A stretch of DNA of 64,000 nt, taken from NCBI GenBank assembly GCA_036768485.1, contig JAVLUZ010000734.1:372001-436000 (forward strand). Direction: 5' to 3'. Under the pieces are notes generated by a model. The model saw only the letters and a program-made list of their open reading frames with translations. It was not told the origin of the DNA and made no database searches. The DNA comes from Mermis nigrescens (lineage: Eukaryota; Nematoda; Enoplea; Mermithida; Mermithidae). How positions within the stretch are numbered: position 1 is the stretch's first letter; every line of letters starts with the position of its first letter. A program made the position numbers and the translations under genes. Shown piece after piece: positions 1 through 64,000 of the stretch.

Positions 1-1197
1 TCTTACTGAGTAAAAGATGCAAATTTTCGATCTTTATTGAGCCGTAGTGACTGCATAAATTCTGTACATATAAGTTAGAAACTGTCGTGACATGAGGTGC
101 CCAATGTAATTCTTAATGTTCAAACAATTTTCATTTCCATCCGACAGTGTGTTCTGTGATCACAAAAACAAATGATAGCTTGCGCACTTCGGTTTGGCAT
201 GCTCATGGTCAGGTGGGAATACAAAAGAATTTTTTGATGACTTTGTAAAATTACAAGCGAATACAACGAAGAGACCAGAAATTTGCTATGAAAATTGTAA
301 CAACAACATTCAGCTGTTTATTAATTAAAGGACATACTACTTTGCCGCTTCACACTACGCTATTGCCTTATTCGTATTCTCAACGTGGACTAATTTTTCG
401 TGGCATAATTATGCGGTGTAATTCCTCTTATTTCGTTTGCACCTATGCTATTTTTATCACTGGTTTCTATTATTTATTGGGTAATTATGGAGACATGTTT
501 CCTTTCGAACTAGACGCATTGATTTTCGCACCGCAAAAAAACAGTAGAATGCTAAATATATTCACATGATTAATTTTCATACATTTTTGTCATAATTGCT
601 TTGCATACATCGCGTTTCTTGTAAGCTTCGGGATATAGGGAGAACGTTGGTAGCAACGCATTTTTCTTGCATTTGTCTCGCCGATTGCATTTTCGCGTCT
701 CAATAATTTTGTTAGTGATAAACATAATTGATCTCGTACAGTATCTAGTTCAATGGCATTTTGTTGTTATAGTCACCCGCTCGAATAAGCGAATCTTAAG
801 GGATTAATATAGGACTTAGTGAGGGATTTTAGTACCCGATTAATCAGTGAGATAATGGCTTTAGGATAGAGTTTGATTTAATGGAATAACGACTGATAAC
901 ATAAATGAGATGATAAAATAACGAAAAGAAAATAAATATGAGTCAATATAGTGTTTGTTATAGTGTGGATGCCTAATGGTATGATAGTAATTATGTGGAT
1001 ATAATCTACTGTGACTTGCGCTTTGATACTTGCTAACTTGAAAAAGCTCACTGAATAAAAAGCCTCTCTTTCTACGTTGAAGTAATGACTGATATATGCT
1101 TGCTTCCTTATGAGATTGCAAAGGGAAATTTTCCAATAAATACAGAATTTTTATTTGTGATCCTCTTTGATAATTTTGATTTACATTTTCTTTTTAG
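1..1197 (+). other. intron sequence upstream of first visible ZO-1 exon
   Basis: No coding segment is recognisable here. The open frames at 288-569 and 861-1136 have no family resemblance or codon pattern like the real exons. The first half of PDZ1, with its carboxylate-binding GLGF-type loop, should lie upstream and is not found in this stretch. It ends in a good acceptor (TTTTCTTTTTAG). Confidence 0.6.
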
Positions 1198-55169
<53,972 letters not shown>

Positions 55170-55369
55170 TTTATTTATTTTGCATAATTGAAGTGCATTT
55201 GTGATGAAACGCGAAATCGCTTGCCAGAATGTATTTTTTATGATGGCAAAATGTTGTTTTTCAGTGTAGCGAAACTTTTTTTATTGATCGTTTTACGTAT
55301 CTCAGTTGTTATATTTCTTTTCCTGAATGTTGTGTGTGCTGTCTTCAAATATTTCTTTCGTCTGATGCT

Positions 55370-55537
55370 CAGGCACGTAGCTGTGGGGGTGAATGGGGGA
55401 GTTCGGACCCCCCAAAATTCAGGAAAAAACGGGAAAAAAGGTTTTTTCACACGTTATTTTGTGCTATTTCTGGCTTAGACCCCCTCCCCCCAATCGGTGT
55501 CGGTCCCCCTAATATAGGAGGGCCAGCTACGTGCCTG
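55370..55537 (-). mobile_element. M1 element in the likely ZO-1 3' UTR, perfect 8-bp duplication
   Basis: 168 bp; CAGGCACGTAGCTGTGG to GCTACGTGCCTG. CTGATGCT at 55362-55369 and 55538-55545. Confidence 0.92.
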
Positions 55538-55591
55538 CTGATGCTCAGAACCAGACAATATGCAATGTGCGGGCTTTGTGTTTTAGACCCC

Positions 55592-55597
55592 AATAAA
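55592..55597 (+). promoter_or_regulatory. candidate ZO-1 poly(A) signal AATAAA
   Basis: The first AATAAA after the stop, 423 bp downstream, past the M1 insertion; a second occurs at 55617. A weaker variant nearer the stop cannot be excluded. Confidence 0.35.
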
Positions 55598-55756
55598 AAT
55601 GAAAAATTCTCTTAAAAAATAAAGCTAAATAACTTTTTTCTGCAAGGGCCCTAAAATGATCACATACTTTGGATTAACTTATTTTTACGCTTTTTTAGCA
55701 TTTATACCAGTTTTTAGGCCGTTTGACTCAGAAAGGCTCTCTGGTTGATCCCCAGA

Positions 55757-55975
55757 CTATAGGTGGGCGGCACCAAAGTTGTGGGAGTGCAAGATTTTTT
55801 CAAAGGTCAAAAAATGGCCTTAAAAATGTTGGTATGGCGAAAAACTGATTTGTTCAACGTTTCTCCTCGAGCACTATTCATTGACGTCAAAAAATTCCGA
55901 AAAAAACAAAAAATTCAAAAATCGAATTCTGGGTGCTGCATACTCCCAAACTCTCTCTCCCCACGCCCAGGTATG
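55757..55975 (+). mobile_element. M6 element
   Basis: CTATAGGTGGGCGGCACC to CACGCCCAGGTATG. No exact flanking duplication. Confidence 0.75.
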
Positions 55976-56563
55976 CCCGAGACCCGCCATGCCGTGCATC
56001 TATGCTCAGAACGCGTTTTTGGTGTAATACATAATGTATGGATTGTCTACGTGATGTAGATTCAATTCTATTTCGCCAATTAGCTAATGCCTCTTTTACT
56101 CCATAAATATTCGCTTCGTTCGTACAAGCGTATTAGTTAACAAATTGACGGGAATACATTTTTGTTTGCATTAGGAAATAGAGCAACAACTGCCCAAAAT
56201 TTAGCCACGTCGAAAATCCTCGAATCGGAGAATTAATTGCACATAATCAGAATGGCGGTGAGAAGTGATATTTTGAATTTTTGGCCAGAAAATGAATCAA
56301 TTCAGGATAACAGTATACTTTCCGTTTTTTTTTGGTGCCAGTCTTAAAAAATAGCATTTCGATCATTATCGACTTACTTTACGAAATTTTCTTTGATTTT
56401 TATTCAGACGCCGTAACGCTGTTAGTTTTAAGACAGGCAATTGGGCCAAATACAGGATTTAAGCGTAAACGGCTATTGATATTTGGGCTAAATTATCGAA
56501 CAGTGCCCGAGCTGAACCCTACTGTTGCTAATTAGACTGCTTTTTATATCCTATTATCAAAAT

Positions 56564-56713
56564 CAGGCACGTATCTCTGGGGAAATGGGAGTTTCGGACC
56601 CCCCCCCCAACCGAAAAAATATGACTTTTCAAGCGTTATTCTGTGCTATTTGTGGGCTTAATCCCCCAAAATTGGTGTTGCCCCCCAAAATAGGACGGCC
56701 AGTCACGTGCCTG
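56564..56713 (-). mobile_element. M1 element, perfect 8-bp target duplication
   Basis: 150 bp; CAGGCACGTATCTCTGG to GTCACGTGCCTG. ATCAAAAT at 56556-56563 and 56714-56721. Confidence 0.93.
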
Positions 56714-56721
56714 ATCAAAAT

Positions 56722-58295
56722 CACATATATAAGGCGCACTAACGGGTAAATAATACTTGTATATATTTCGTTGGTAAGTTTGGCTGCAAGTTTTTCGCGT
56801 TTATCTTTCTATTTTGCTGTCTAAAATTACTTATTTTGTAATTCTTGAGATGAACTGTGTGCGTCCGCGTTTTTGTTGTTCATAAACGGTAGCATCATCT
56901 TGCCATTGAATGCTGCAGCTATTCGTTATTTTGAATCGAGTTTTCGATTTATTTTTCGAGCAAAAAACATGTGCAATTTTCTTCGCGTTCGTGCTGCTCC
57001 GTAGTTTGTCCTTAAATTTATTAGCAGCGCCTTTACTGTAAGTTACATCGCCTACATAAATAAAGTTACCGAACAAATGATACGTTTAGGCGAGTACCTA
57101 AATTTGCAAATCTTCGGAAGATCCCTTGACTAGTTATTTTAGATAGCCTAAACGTTTTCATAAAAGTTGCATAAGATATATGTACATATCATTAATAGCG
57201 CGTACCTAAGTATAATGTACTCGGGTACCCCTAACATTTGGGTCCCTACAACAACTGGGACATTTTTTGGGATGTTCGGTTTCTTAAGAGAAGTTAGAAA
57301 TCCGGATGTACATTTTTTGTGTACACTCAATACCGAGTTTGTAATAAACGTAAACTTTTGGCGTAACATAAGATTTAACGGTTTCTTAGTCATATAATTT
57401 AATGGTAGGTATAGAATTGTAGAGAGTTAAATTATCTAAAATCCCATTTGTTGTTTGTTTGAATTTCGCATTAGTTCTTTGTGGGAGTGTAAAGAGTGCA
57501 ACATTCTGGGGATGAAACGATACATTTTAGTCGTGTTTTCGGCTTACGTCATAAGTCTCGTATAAGAGTCCTCAAAAAACCTATTTATGAAAAATTACTA
57601 CGCTTCAAGGGCTACACGATGAACTTGACCGCGTTCGTATAACTTCAGTACGTGGCTAGTTCTAGCAGTATGAAGTTTACGCCCAGGTGGTAGACGGAAA
57701 AAAACGTTTTACGTGTTTATCCTCTTTTAGTTTGTCGACCGCTCTGGTTATAAATCGGGAAGTGCGAAGTATTATAACTACGAGAGTTACACGTTTGCGA
57801 ACTAGTGTTAGCAGTTCGCGGTAGCCATTAACATAGTCAATACGAGTAGCTATTGCGCGATAGTGCACTTGTGGCTATGCCTTCAGTTTCCCACCTTTTC
57901 CCAAATTTTCATTATAAAAATTAATAAGATACTTGTCTGGTAACGGTATATGATAATAGTAATTGTTTTATGCGTTACCGCTTATCTTAGTTTAGAATAT
58001 TCGATGTGAGTTAAAAAGTAATTTTGTCTTATGTTATTTTAACGTAAACTTTCGTTTACTGTAATGATCCTATGAGATCATCAGTTAGTTGGCTGACGTA
58101 CGATTATATGGTCTAGTGCGTTTTATTCGTTTTCGTTGTTGTTTTGCTTTCCGGCACAAGGCCGTGTACATATTGTTAGAATAAAATAGAAAACCCACCC
58201 AGGGGTGTTATATATCGAGGGTGAGGTCGGTTGCCTACGAACGTCGAGGATTTCTAAGACTAGGTGGAAAGGAATAAGTAAATTCCGTGTGAATA
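56722..58295. other. intergenic region between convergent genes
   Basis: Fewer repeats than the introns. Short open frames on both strands (56831-57076, 57148-57397, 57677-57868) show no family resemblance. No tRNA or rRNA recognised. Confidence 0.5.
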
Positions 58296-58301
58296 TTTAT
58301 T
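58296..58301 (-). promoter_or_regulatory. candidate poly(A) signal (AATAAA on minus strand)
   Basis: About 80 bp downstream of the stop of the 58381-58683 frame, a normal distance. Supports that frame being a terminal exon. Confidence 0.5.
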
Positions 58302-58380
58302 TCGTTCAAAATTCAATATTCTTTTCTCAATCCCAAAATTGGTCAAAATATTATTTAATCTTTTATGATGACTGATCAGC

Positions 58381-58683
58381 TTAGAGCTCGTTGGTGTTGT
58401 TTTCAAATTTCATTGTGCTACGTACATTAGGAACCAAAAACGTTTCTGATTGATTCGAACCTCGAAAACAAGTTAATTGATCAACTTGAGCGGGTTGAGA
58501 TAGGTCAACTGACCTTGCGGCAATTCCGGGGTTTAGGTAGGTATTCTTAGGGCTTAGTGCGTAGCTGCTGAGATCACCCGTCAAGAAGCGGTCAGCAATA
58601 TTAGGACCGAGGGGATCGAAGCCGTAGGGTCTGTAAGGGTCCAAAGACCGAAGTCGCTCCAGACTAAGCGATCGGGGCCAGCG
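58381..58683 (-). CDS. possible alternative terminal exon of the CUB gene
   Basis: Acceptor GCTCTCAG; encodes RWPRSLSLERLRSLDPYRPY, then GPNIADRFLTGDLSSYALSP to FENNTNEL and TAA at 58381-58383. It has clean coding character and a poly(A) signal nearby. It would join in phase 0 to a strong donor GTATGT at 59290 inside the membrane exon, giving a different cytoplasmic tail. It might instead end an unseen gene. Confidence 0.5.
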   Translation of the reverse strand, partial: RWPRSLSLERLRSLDPYRPYGFDPLGPNIADRFLTGDLSSYALSPKNTYLNPGIAARSVDLSQPAQVDQLTCFRGSNQSETFLVPNVRSTMKFENNTNEL

Positions 58684-61600
58684 CTGAGAGCAGGATCTAA
58701 GTACCTAAGTACCTAAGTCCCGATGGCAAATACACCCCGTTCCTCGTCGCTTCAGTAGACTTGGACGGGCCCTGTATTTACAGTATTATAATAATAAAAT
58801 ACGTTTCAAGGGTTAAAGATTGCAAAAGTTTTGCGTTTTGCACTTCTGGGAAGGCCTCTTCATTGAGAGAAGGTTTGAGTCTACCGCGCAACTATGTACT
58901 AGAAATATGTAGGCGGAGAAGTCTGTCAAGAAAAGTGCCATGCTCTATATCGCAGAAACTATTTCATACCGTGCAGACGACGTATTAGGCAATTTGATGG
59001 ATATCTCAAATCATGTGAAATAAGGAATTACAGCCAGCTTCATTTGCATAATAAACTGAAACGAAATAAAAAAACAGAATGATTGCTTTATATATCACAA
59101 ATGCGAAAACGAGGAAAGAACGGCGCAAATGGAATTAAATAAAATCTGACGATTGTGATGCTAATTGTCTAGTTCTAATCGAAGACATATTCAGCGGCCT
59201 TCTCAGCACTCCTCCACTCAGCTTCATGTCTTCCGTATTATTTCTGTCCTTTGTATTTCGCTTCCAGCGTCTTCTGGTTAGAATACATACCAATATTATC
59301 GCTAAAGACAAAGCACAAGCGATTCCTATCGCCGTCATTATTGTTGTCTTTTTGAGGCCTTTTTCTTCTGGCTCACCTAAAATCTACACAATCTAAAAAA
59401 TAGCATTAATTTGGGGTGCCAGTCGCTTCTTATCCCGGCGATTTTTAGTTCAACGTACGCTAACCATTCATGAGCAACGACCGAATTCTGGGGGTCTGGG
59501 TATTATGAAACTAGCAAAAATCATAAAAACAAAATTCAACCCACGCGCATGTCTCGTCTTACCCTCCCCCTTCCCCCACGCACGCGTGATGCTAACCCTA
59601 AAGGATTCAAACGCACCCTTTTGTCTAACTCAGTGCGATTTCATTAAATTATTATTATATTTTCACATCTGGAACTGTTGTGTCGAACTCCTTGTGGGCT
59701 GAAATCGCACAATGAGGGACAAAATTATGGGAGAGTTCATTTATAAATTTTCGAAAGTCAAAAGAGCAAAATAGTTTATGGTGGGAAGCAAACACTATTT
59801 TTCGATATTTCTAATTGAGCATTATCCATTTGTATGAAAAATCGTGCGAAAAAATAATCAGAAATTGAATTTTGCCGTCGCGGAGCTTTTACGGATTGTT
59901 TGAATCAAATCTAAATCTTCACCAACGTCTACATATACAATGTGGTCAGAATTCCACCTCCCCAAATTTTAATTAATTTAATTTTATTTTATCTAGATTC
60001 CCTGACAAGTTAAAAATTTATAGTGTTTTATTTGAAAGCACCTGATTGACACTTATTTGTTGATCAGCAAAACGTCAAAGCTTCTTGAATCATCAGAAAG
60101 TGTACGTAACACCGAAATCTGTGTATTAAAAAGATTCTAATTTGCCACTATAGAGTAATACTATAATGTGTTCCATTCCTAACAACCAGGCACGTAGCTG
60201 GTCTTCCTATTTGGGGGGACCAACACCAATTTTGGGGGACTAAGCCCAAAAAGGCGGAAAATAGCACAAAATAACGTTTAAAAGTCCTATTTGCCCGATT
60301 TTCCTAAATTTGGGGGGTACGGACTCCCCCATTCCCCCCAGAGCTACGTGCCTGCAAACAGTCCATTTTTGCTTTTCGGCTTATTACTCTTAGAGTTTGT
60401 AGCCAGTTTGTTCAAATGCGCCACGTGTTATGTGAAATACGTTCAACATCAATAAGAAAGATGAGTTTAAAGCAACCAGCCGCTACCAGAACGTAATTGA
60501 AGAAGCGATTTGTGCGGTAAGAAAGTAATACAGTAATAAAGTCTTTAGCGAAAACGGGCCGTTCGGAATGGAACAGACTATAGTGAGTGGTGTATGTCAA
60601 CAGACTCACGGATAATACTCAACGTTATTAAGAGAATGCTAAAAATGCAAGCTTTTCGCCGAGAAGGATAACCATTTATTGAGTTGCTTCATGAATAACG
60701 GAAGCGAAGTGTTTCTTACTGCTTACACACAGTTCTGTCCTCGTCGCTGGTATCCCAATAACCGCAATTGGGCAACTTATTGCATCTCAGATGCTTCGAA
60801 ATGCAAAACTGATTGTGTGAACATTTGAAAAAATTCGGATCCGCGCATGACGCATCTAATCGATGAAGAGATAATCGATAATGAAGGTATCAGTAATAGC
60901 AGGCACAACAAAATAATTCATTTTTTTGTGAATTCATCATAAACATATTTTTATATAGCGCAGTTCTCTTTAAAATGTTTATTGTGAAGAGGGAGAGAGA
61001 ACTACTTTTGCGTGATGGATACATAGTTGTATGCAGGGGAGGATTTAAGGGGCGGAGGGGGGTGGTCGCCCCTCCCTCCATTGGCCGAAAATATTTGGCG
61101 AGATAAAGAATGGATATGTAATGTGCAATGATTTTTGGCCGTCAGTGAATATAGTTTCTCAAATTTTTCTAGCGCTGCGCCTTGGATTATGCCTATTAAT
61201 GACATTTATTTACTTTATTGGCGACTTGAAAGACATTTTTTGCTCATAGCATAGGTTTCAAAACAATTTCAACACCGGAAACAGCTATTCTAGCATAGTT
61301 TTCTTCTATTTTCGATCAAAAAATTTTCGACGTTTCGCGTCAAATAGGAAATCAAGCAGTAAATCAAGCTCTAAACGTCCATTCGCCTAAATTTCGCAAA
61401 TTTTCTGGCGCCAGATCTTCATTGAAATATAAGAAATTTAATGATTTTTTCGCACAAAATTAATAACAATATTGAAACTATTCGAAAAATATTGCGTCAA
61501 AAGTGATTTTAAGTAAATGTATACAATGTAAAACACCGAAAACGCTATTTCGCGCGCGAGAGACAAAATTTTGGATCTATTTTTAATTGTTTTATTGGAA

Positions 61601-63963
61601 AAGTTGGGGGTACCGCCTCCCTTAGAAAAATCCTAGATCCGCCACTGGTTGTATGCGTATAATGCATGTAGCTTTTTCATGTAAGCTCGCTTCTTTTACG
61701 CAGGAATTTTCACTGATCGTAAAACAAAATTTTCCTTGCTTTCAATAAACTAATTTTTTATCATACTCAGTGAGTTAAATATGCAATCTCTTTGAAAATC
61801 CTTGAGGAAAAGCGCAATGAAAAAATACAAGCAAAACATTTTAAAAATACTTTCGAATTATAATTATTTTTTAAAGTTATTTATAAAAGTACATTTCCGG
61901 ATATTTGAATTAAGGTGCTACATCCAGATTAATTACAAAAACTAAATTATCAATAGCCTCAATACATTGGCATTGAGGACAAAGATTTTTGAAGATCAGA
62001 GGAATTATCTCAGTCTGAATGGTTGACCAGAAATTATGGTACATTCGCAATAAACTAGCTGTACTCGTATATTTTTTCCATTCGACAGTTTAGGTCCGAC
62101 TTGTGTAATCTGTACTAAGGGTTATAACGAATTAATAATTACTTAGTTTGAAATTCTTGTGTGGAATAGGCAGAAGGCAGACTTTTGCTTATATTATATT
62201 TATATGGGAAACACAATAGTTGGATGAAGAGGACACAAAAGAAAAAGTTGAGAGTTAGAATTTATATATTTCAAATAAATTTAAATTCTTGTTAGAACTT
62301 ATTTAGTGTCATAATCTTACCATCTTTGAATGCTGTCCATGAAAACCGGAAACCAGCTAATCCCATAACTTGATAAGGCGATGTAATAAAGCTTAAATAT
62401 AAAATATGATATTATAGCACAAAAGTAGTAGAGAATTTGATAAACTTTTATTCTGCCGCGCAAAGCACATTGAGCATATTTTTGTAGTTTATTATGTTAG
62501 AATTACTTTTTAAATATTTTTACTTCTAATTTTTAAGAAATTATAAAAATCTTTTTCATGCTGATGAGAGAGCTCAAATACCTTCTCAAACATACAAACT
62601 TAGGAAATTACTAAGAGATAAATACCATCAATGATTTTAAATAAAAACAAAATGCTCATTAAAACTATTTTCGGCAAAAAACAAGTTTTTCGATATTTTT
62701 GAATTTTCCGACAAAATCTAGAGTTCCTACTTACTAAACAACTGGAACTACTACCGAGCGAAATAAATTTTCAATTTGTTAATACAGCAGCGAGCCATTC
62801 CATTCCATGCTTTCACACCTCAGACACTTAGGGATTCGAAAATGTGAACCATTACTTGCCTGTACTGATCTTACCTTAAATATAAAATATTGTTTGTACT
62901 GACGAATTGTCTGACACCCGGATTTTTTATAACGTCTCCACAAAGTTCCTTCCCCGTAACATCCGTGTCATCATATACCCTTACAACTGCTTGCTGACAT
63001 TGACCTTTGAGAAAAAGTTTAAAAATTAATTAATTGATAATTGATTAAAAAATTATTTAAAAAATTAATAAACAGATTCAAACCAAGATACACCTTTCAC
63101 TTTTACGAAATTAATCTCGGAAACTTGCAGCCAATCTAAAGACGTAGCATCAATTTTTTTTAAAAAGTGGACACCATTTGAATCATTAAACATGAATGGC
63201 AAAACGAAACGATGCTGGTAATTGTTGCTATGACAGATTTTATGTAATAAGAACTCAATTTTGATTAATTTCGTGTGAATACGTGTTCTTGGAATTACCC
63301 CAGAATGGCTACTGAGTGCTGGCTGACCATTAACCAGGAATAATAAGAAAATATGTTGTTTTAAGCACGTTTAGCGAGTTTAACTCAAATGCATCCTTTT
63401 CCGAATAGCTATTTTCGACTATATTTTATTTAATTAGATACATGATATTTTTCAGAAGTTTAACATTTCATGCTCTAGAAGAAAGAACGTCGCCAGAAAT
63501 GTCGGAAAATATCACTTTAGAAAAAAATTTTCGTCTGATTTCCCCCGAAATTTCCAGCCTATACACATGTATAGTCTAAAATGCATTTTTGTCTTGCTCC
63601 ATTTTCTAAGCATTCATCATAGGAAGCATGAAAAATTTTTGGAAGTAATTAGGTGAAAAGTGACCTCATGAAAACAAATTGACTATATTTGCCGTCGTCT
63701 CGCATCTTTCCTTCTATTTCGAAGGCTATGGGCTCTAAAAGCACGCGATAGCCCTCTGGAGCACGAATAATCCATAGTCGATCCAGACCGACCGGATATT
63801 TACCAAAATTAGGAGACGTGATGACCGCTGGCTGTGTACCTTCATCTACTCGTTCAACGCAAACTAAATTTTCGGGACCATGTGGACCAAATGGTCTACA
63901 CGGTGCATCTAAAAAATTTACATTAATGTGCCAGATATTTATTGTAGGACTAGAATAATAAAT
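58381..63963 (-). CDS. CUB-domain single-pass membrane protein (5' end outside window)
   Basis: Span of a minus-strand gene convergent with ZO-1. Five exons (63963-63665, 63227-63094, 63004-62875, 62391-62321, 59376-59135) join in frame for 876 nt, 291 residues and a stop. Order: a CUB domain carrying an insert, a 15-residue linker, one membrane segment and a short basic tail. CUB domains are extracellular beta-sandwiches for protein binding, seen in receptor-associated proteins such as Neto or SOL-1. I cannot assign this gene to one of them. The 58683-58381 frame may be an alternative terminal exon. Confidence 0.75.
59135..59376 (-). CDS. CUB gene: membrane-segment exon
   Basis: Acceptor GATTTTAG, phase 1 in. 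Encodes EPEEKGLKKTT, then IMTAIGIACALSLAIILVCI as the membrane helix, stop-transfer LTRRRWKRN and a tail with VLRRPLNMSSIRTRQL ending SSDFI and TAA. A type I orientation follows from the upstream CUB and the basic inner side. Confidence 0.8.
59700..59880 (+). mobile_element. degenerate M6 element
   Basis: GAGGGACAAAATTATGGGAG, TATGGTGGGAAGCAAACACT and AGCATTATCCATTTGTATG in M6 order; old copy in the CUB gene intron. Confidence 0.5.
60187..60354 (+). mobile_element. M1 element
   Basis: 168 bp; CAGGCACGTAGCTGGTC to GCTACGTGCCTG. Flanks CTAACAAC and CAAACAGT match at only 5 of 8. Confidence 0.85.
60355..61025. other. CUB gene intron, unassigned
   Basis: No repeat family or coding segment recognised. 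Confidence 0.45.
61034..61647 (+). mobile_element. M2 element, full length, perfect 8-bp target duplication
   Basis: 614 bp; CAGGGGAGGATTTAAGG to GATCCGCCACTG. GTTGTATG at 61026-61033 and 61648-61655. The best reference copy of M2. Confidence 0.93.
61656..62320. other. CUB gene intron, unassigned AT-rich
   Basis: Nothing recognised. Confidence 0.45.
62321..62391 (-). CDS. CUB gene: last CUB strands
   Basis: Acceptor ATATATTTAAG-type, split codon Ser; encodes FITSPYQVMGLAGFRFSW then TAFKD, the CUB end motif (GF...W.). Donor GTAAGA, phase 1. Confidence 0.85.
62875..63004 (-). CDS. CUB gene: CUB middle
   Basis: Acceptor TTTTCTCAAAG; encodes QCQQAVVRVYDDTDVTGKEL, CGDVIKNPGVRQFVS and TNNILYL, matching C..D.V.VYDG...LCG and the following T.N.L.L strand. 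Third and fourth CUB cysteines are present. Donor GTAAGA, phase 2. Confidence 0.88.
63094..63227 (-). CDS. CUB gene: insert within the CUB domain
   Basis: Acceptor TCTGTCATAG, phase 2; encodes NNYQHRFVLPFMFNDSNGVH, then FLKKIDATSLDWLQVSEINF. Donor GTGTAT, phase 1. Not typical CUB sequence; lengthens the domain by about 55 residues. The frame is open further upstream, so the start is a phase-based choice. Confidence 0.7.
63360..63580 (-). mobile_element. degenerate M7 element
   Basis: AAGCACGTTTAGCGAGTTTA, TTTTCGACTATATTTTATTT and CATGCTCTAGAAGAAAGAA in reverse M7 order; old copy. Confidence 0.5.
63665..63963 (-). CDS. CUB gene: first CUB strands
   Basis: Acceptor CTATTTTTTCAG, phase 0. After INIWHINVNFLDAPCRPFGP comes LVCVERVDEGTQPAVITSPN, then FGKYPVGLDRLWIIRAPEGY and RVLLEPIAFEIEG, the CUB start (I.SPN.G.YP..L...W.I.AP.G). 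The second canonical Cys position (LDC.W) is Arg. Donor ATGAG/GTCACT, phase 2. Confidence 0.85.
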
Positions 63964-64000
63964 CTGAAAAAATAGATGAATTCACAGATGAGTGAATGAT

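Noticed and set aside
57148..57397. Overlapping plus and minus frames between the two genes
   Set aside because: No family resemblance, no splice or poly(A) context supporting either strand.

Overview
This is animal nuclear DNA: AT-rich, with GT-AG introns of 64 bases to about 5 kb, the standard code, and two genes found only in animals. It is probably an invertebrate, possibly an ecdysozoan. I cannot name the species from the sequence.

The plus strand from 1198 to 55169 holds most of one gene, a zonula occludens (ZO-1/TJP1, fly polychaetoid, worm zoo-1) scaffold of the MAGUK class. I can place 22 exons: the second half of PDZ1, PDZ2, a Ser/Arg-rich linker, PDZ3, SH3, an inactive guanylate-kinase-like domain, a long disordered Pro/Ser/Tyr-rich region and a terminal ZU5 domain ending in the stop. 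With the splice sites chosen here the exons sum to 4138 nt, which is one leading third-codon base plus 1379 codons including the stop. The 5' exons lie outside the window. A second gene runs tail-to-tail on the minus strand from 63963 to 59135 or 58381. It encodes a single-pass membrane protein with a CUB domain; its 5' end is also outside.

Nearly everything else is transposon-derived. At least eight families of short elements without coding capacity sit in the introns. I call them M1 to M12 in order of recognition. Many copies of M1, M2, M3, M4, M5, M6, M7, M8 and M9 have short terminal inverted repeats and an 8-bp direct duplication of the target, perfect or with one mismatch, as hAT-superfamily elements make. 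No hAT transposase is in the window, so they would have been moved in trans. Several are nested: M6 and M2 in the same 8-bp site of an M5, M4 in M5, M3 in M2 in a GC-rich inverted-repeat element, and M2 in a dead Tc1. Other mobile DNA includes a 1.6-kb Tc1 with its catalytic Glu changed to Gly, a decayed mariner, a 2.4-kb foldback element with arms of about 0.8 kb, and a GC-rich inverted-repeat element between (TA)n tracts.

The most unusual signal is a small hairpin palindrome, GGCGCGAAGCGCC followed by GAAAATTT. It lies inside families whose ends differ (M2, M3, M4, M7, M9, M10), so these families share a module as well as a mode of transposition. Several insertions lie within about 12 to 45 bp of ZO-1 splice sites, and one M1 copy ends exactly at the only acceptor that keeps the frame for exon 4.
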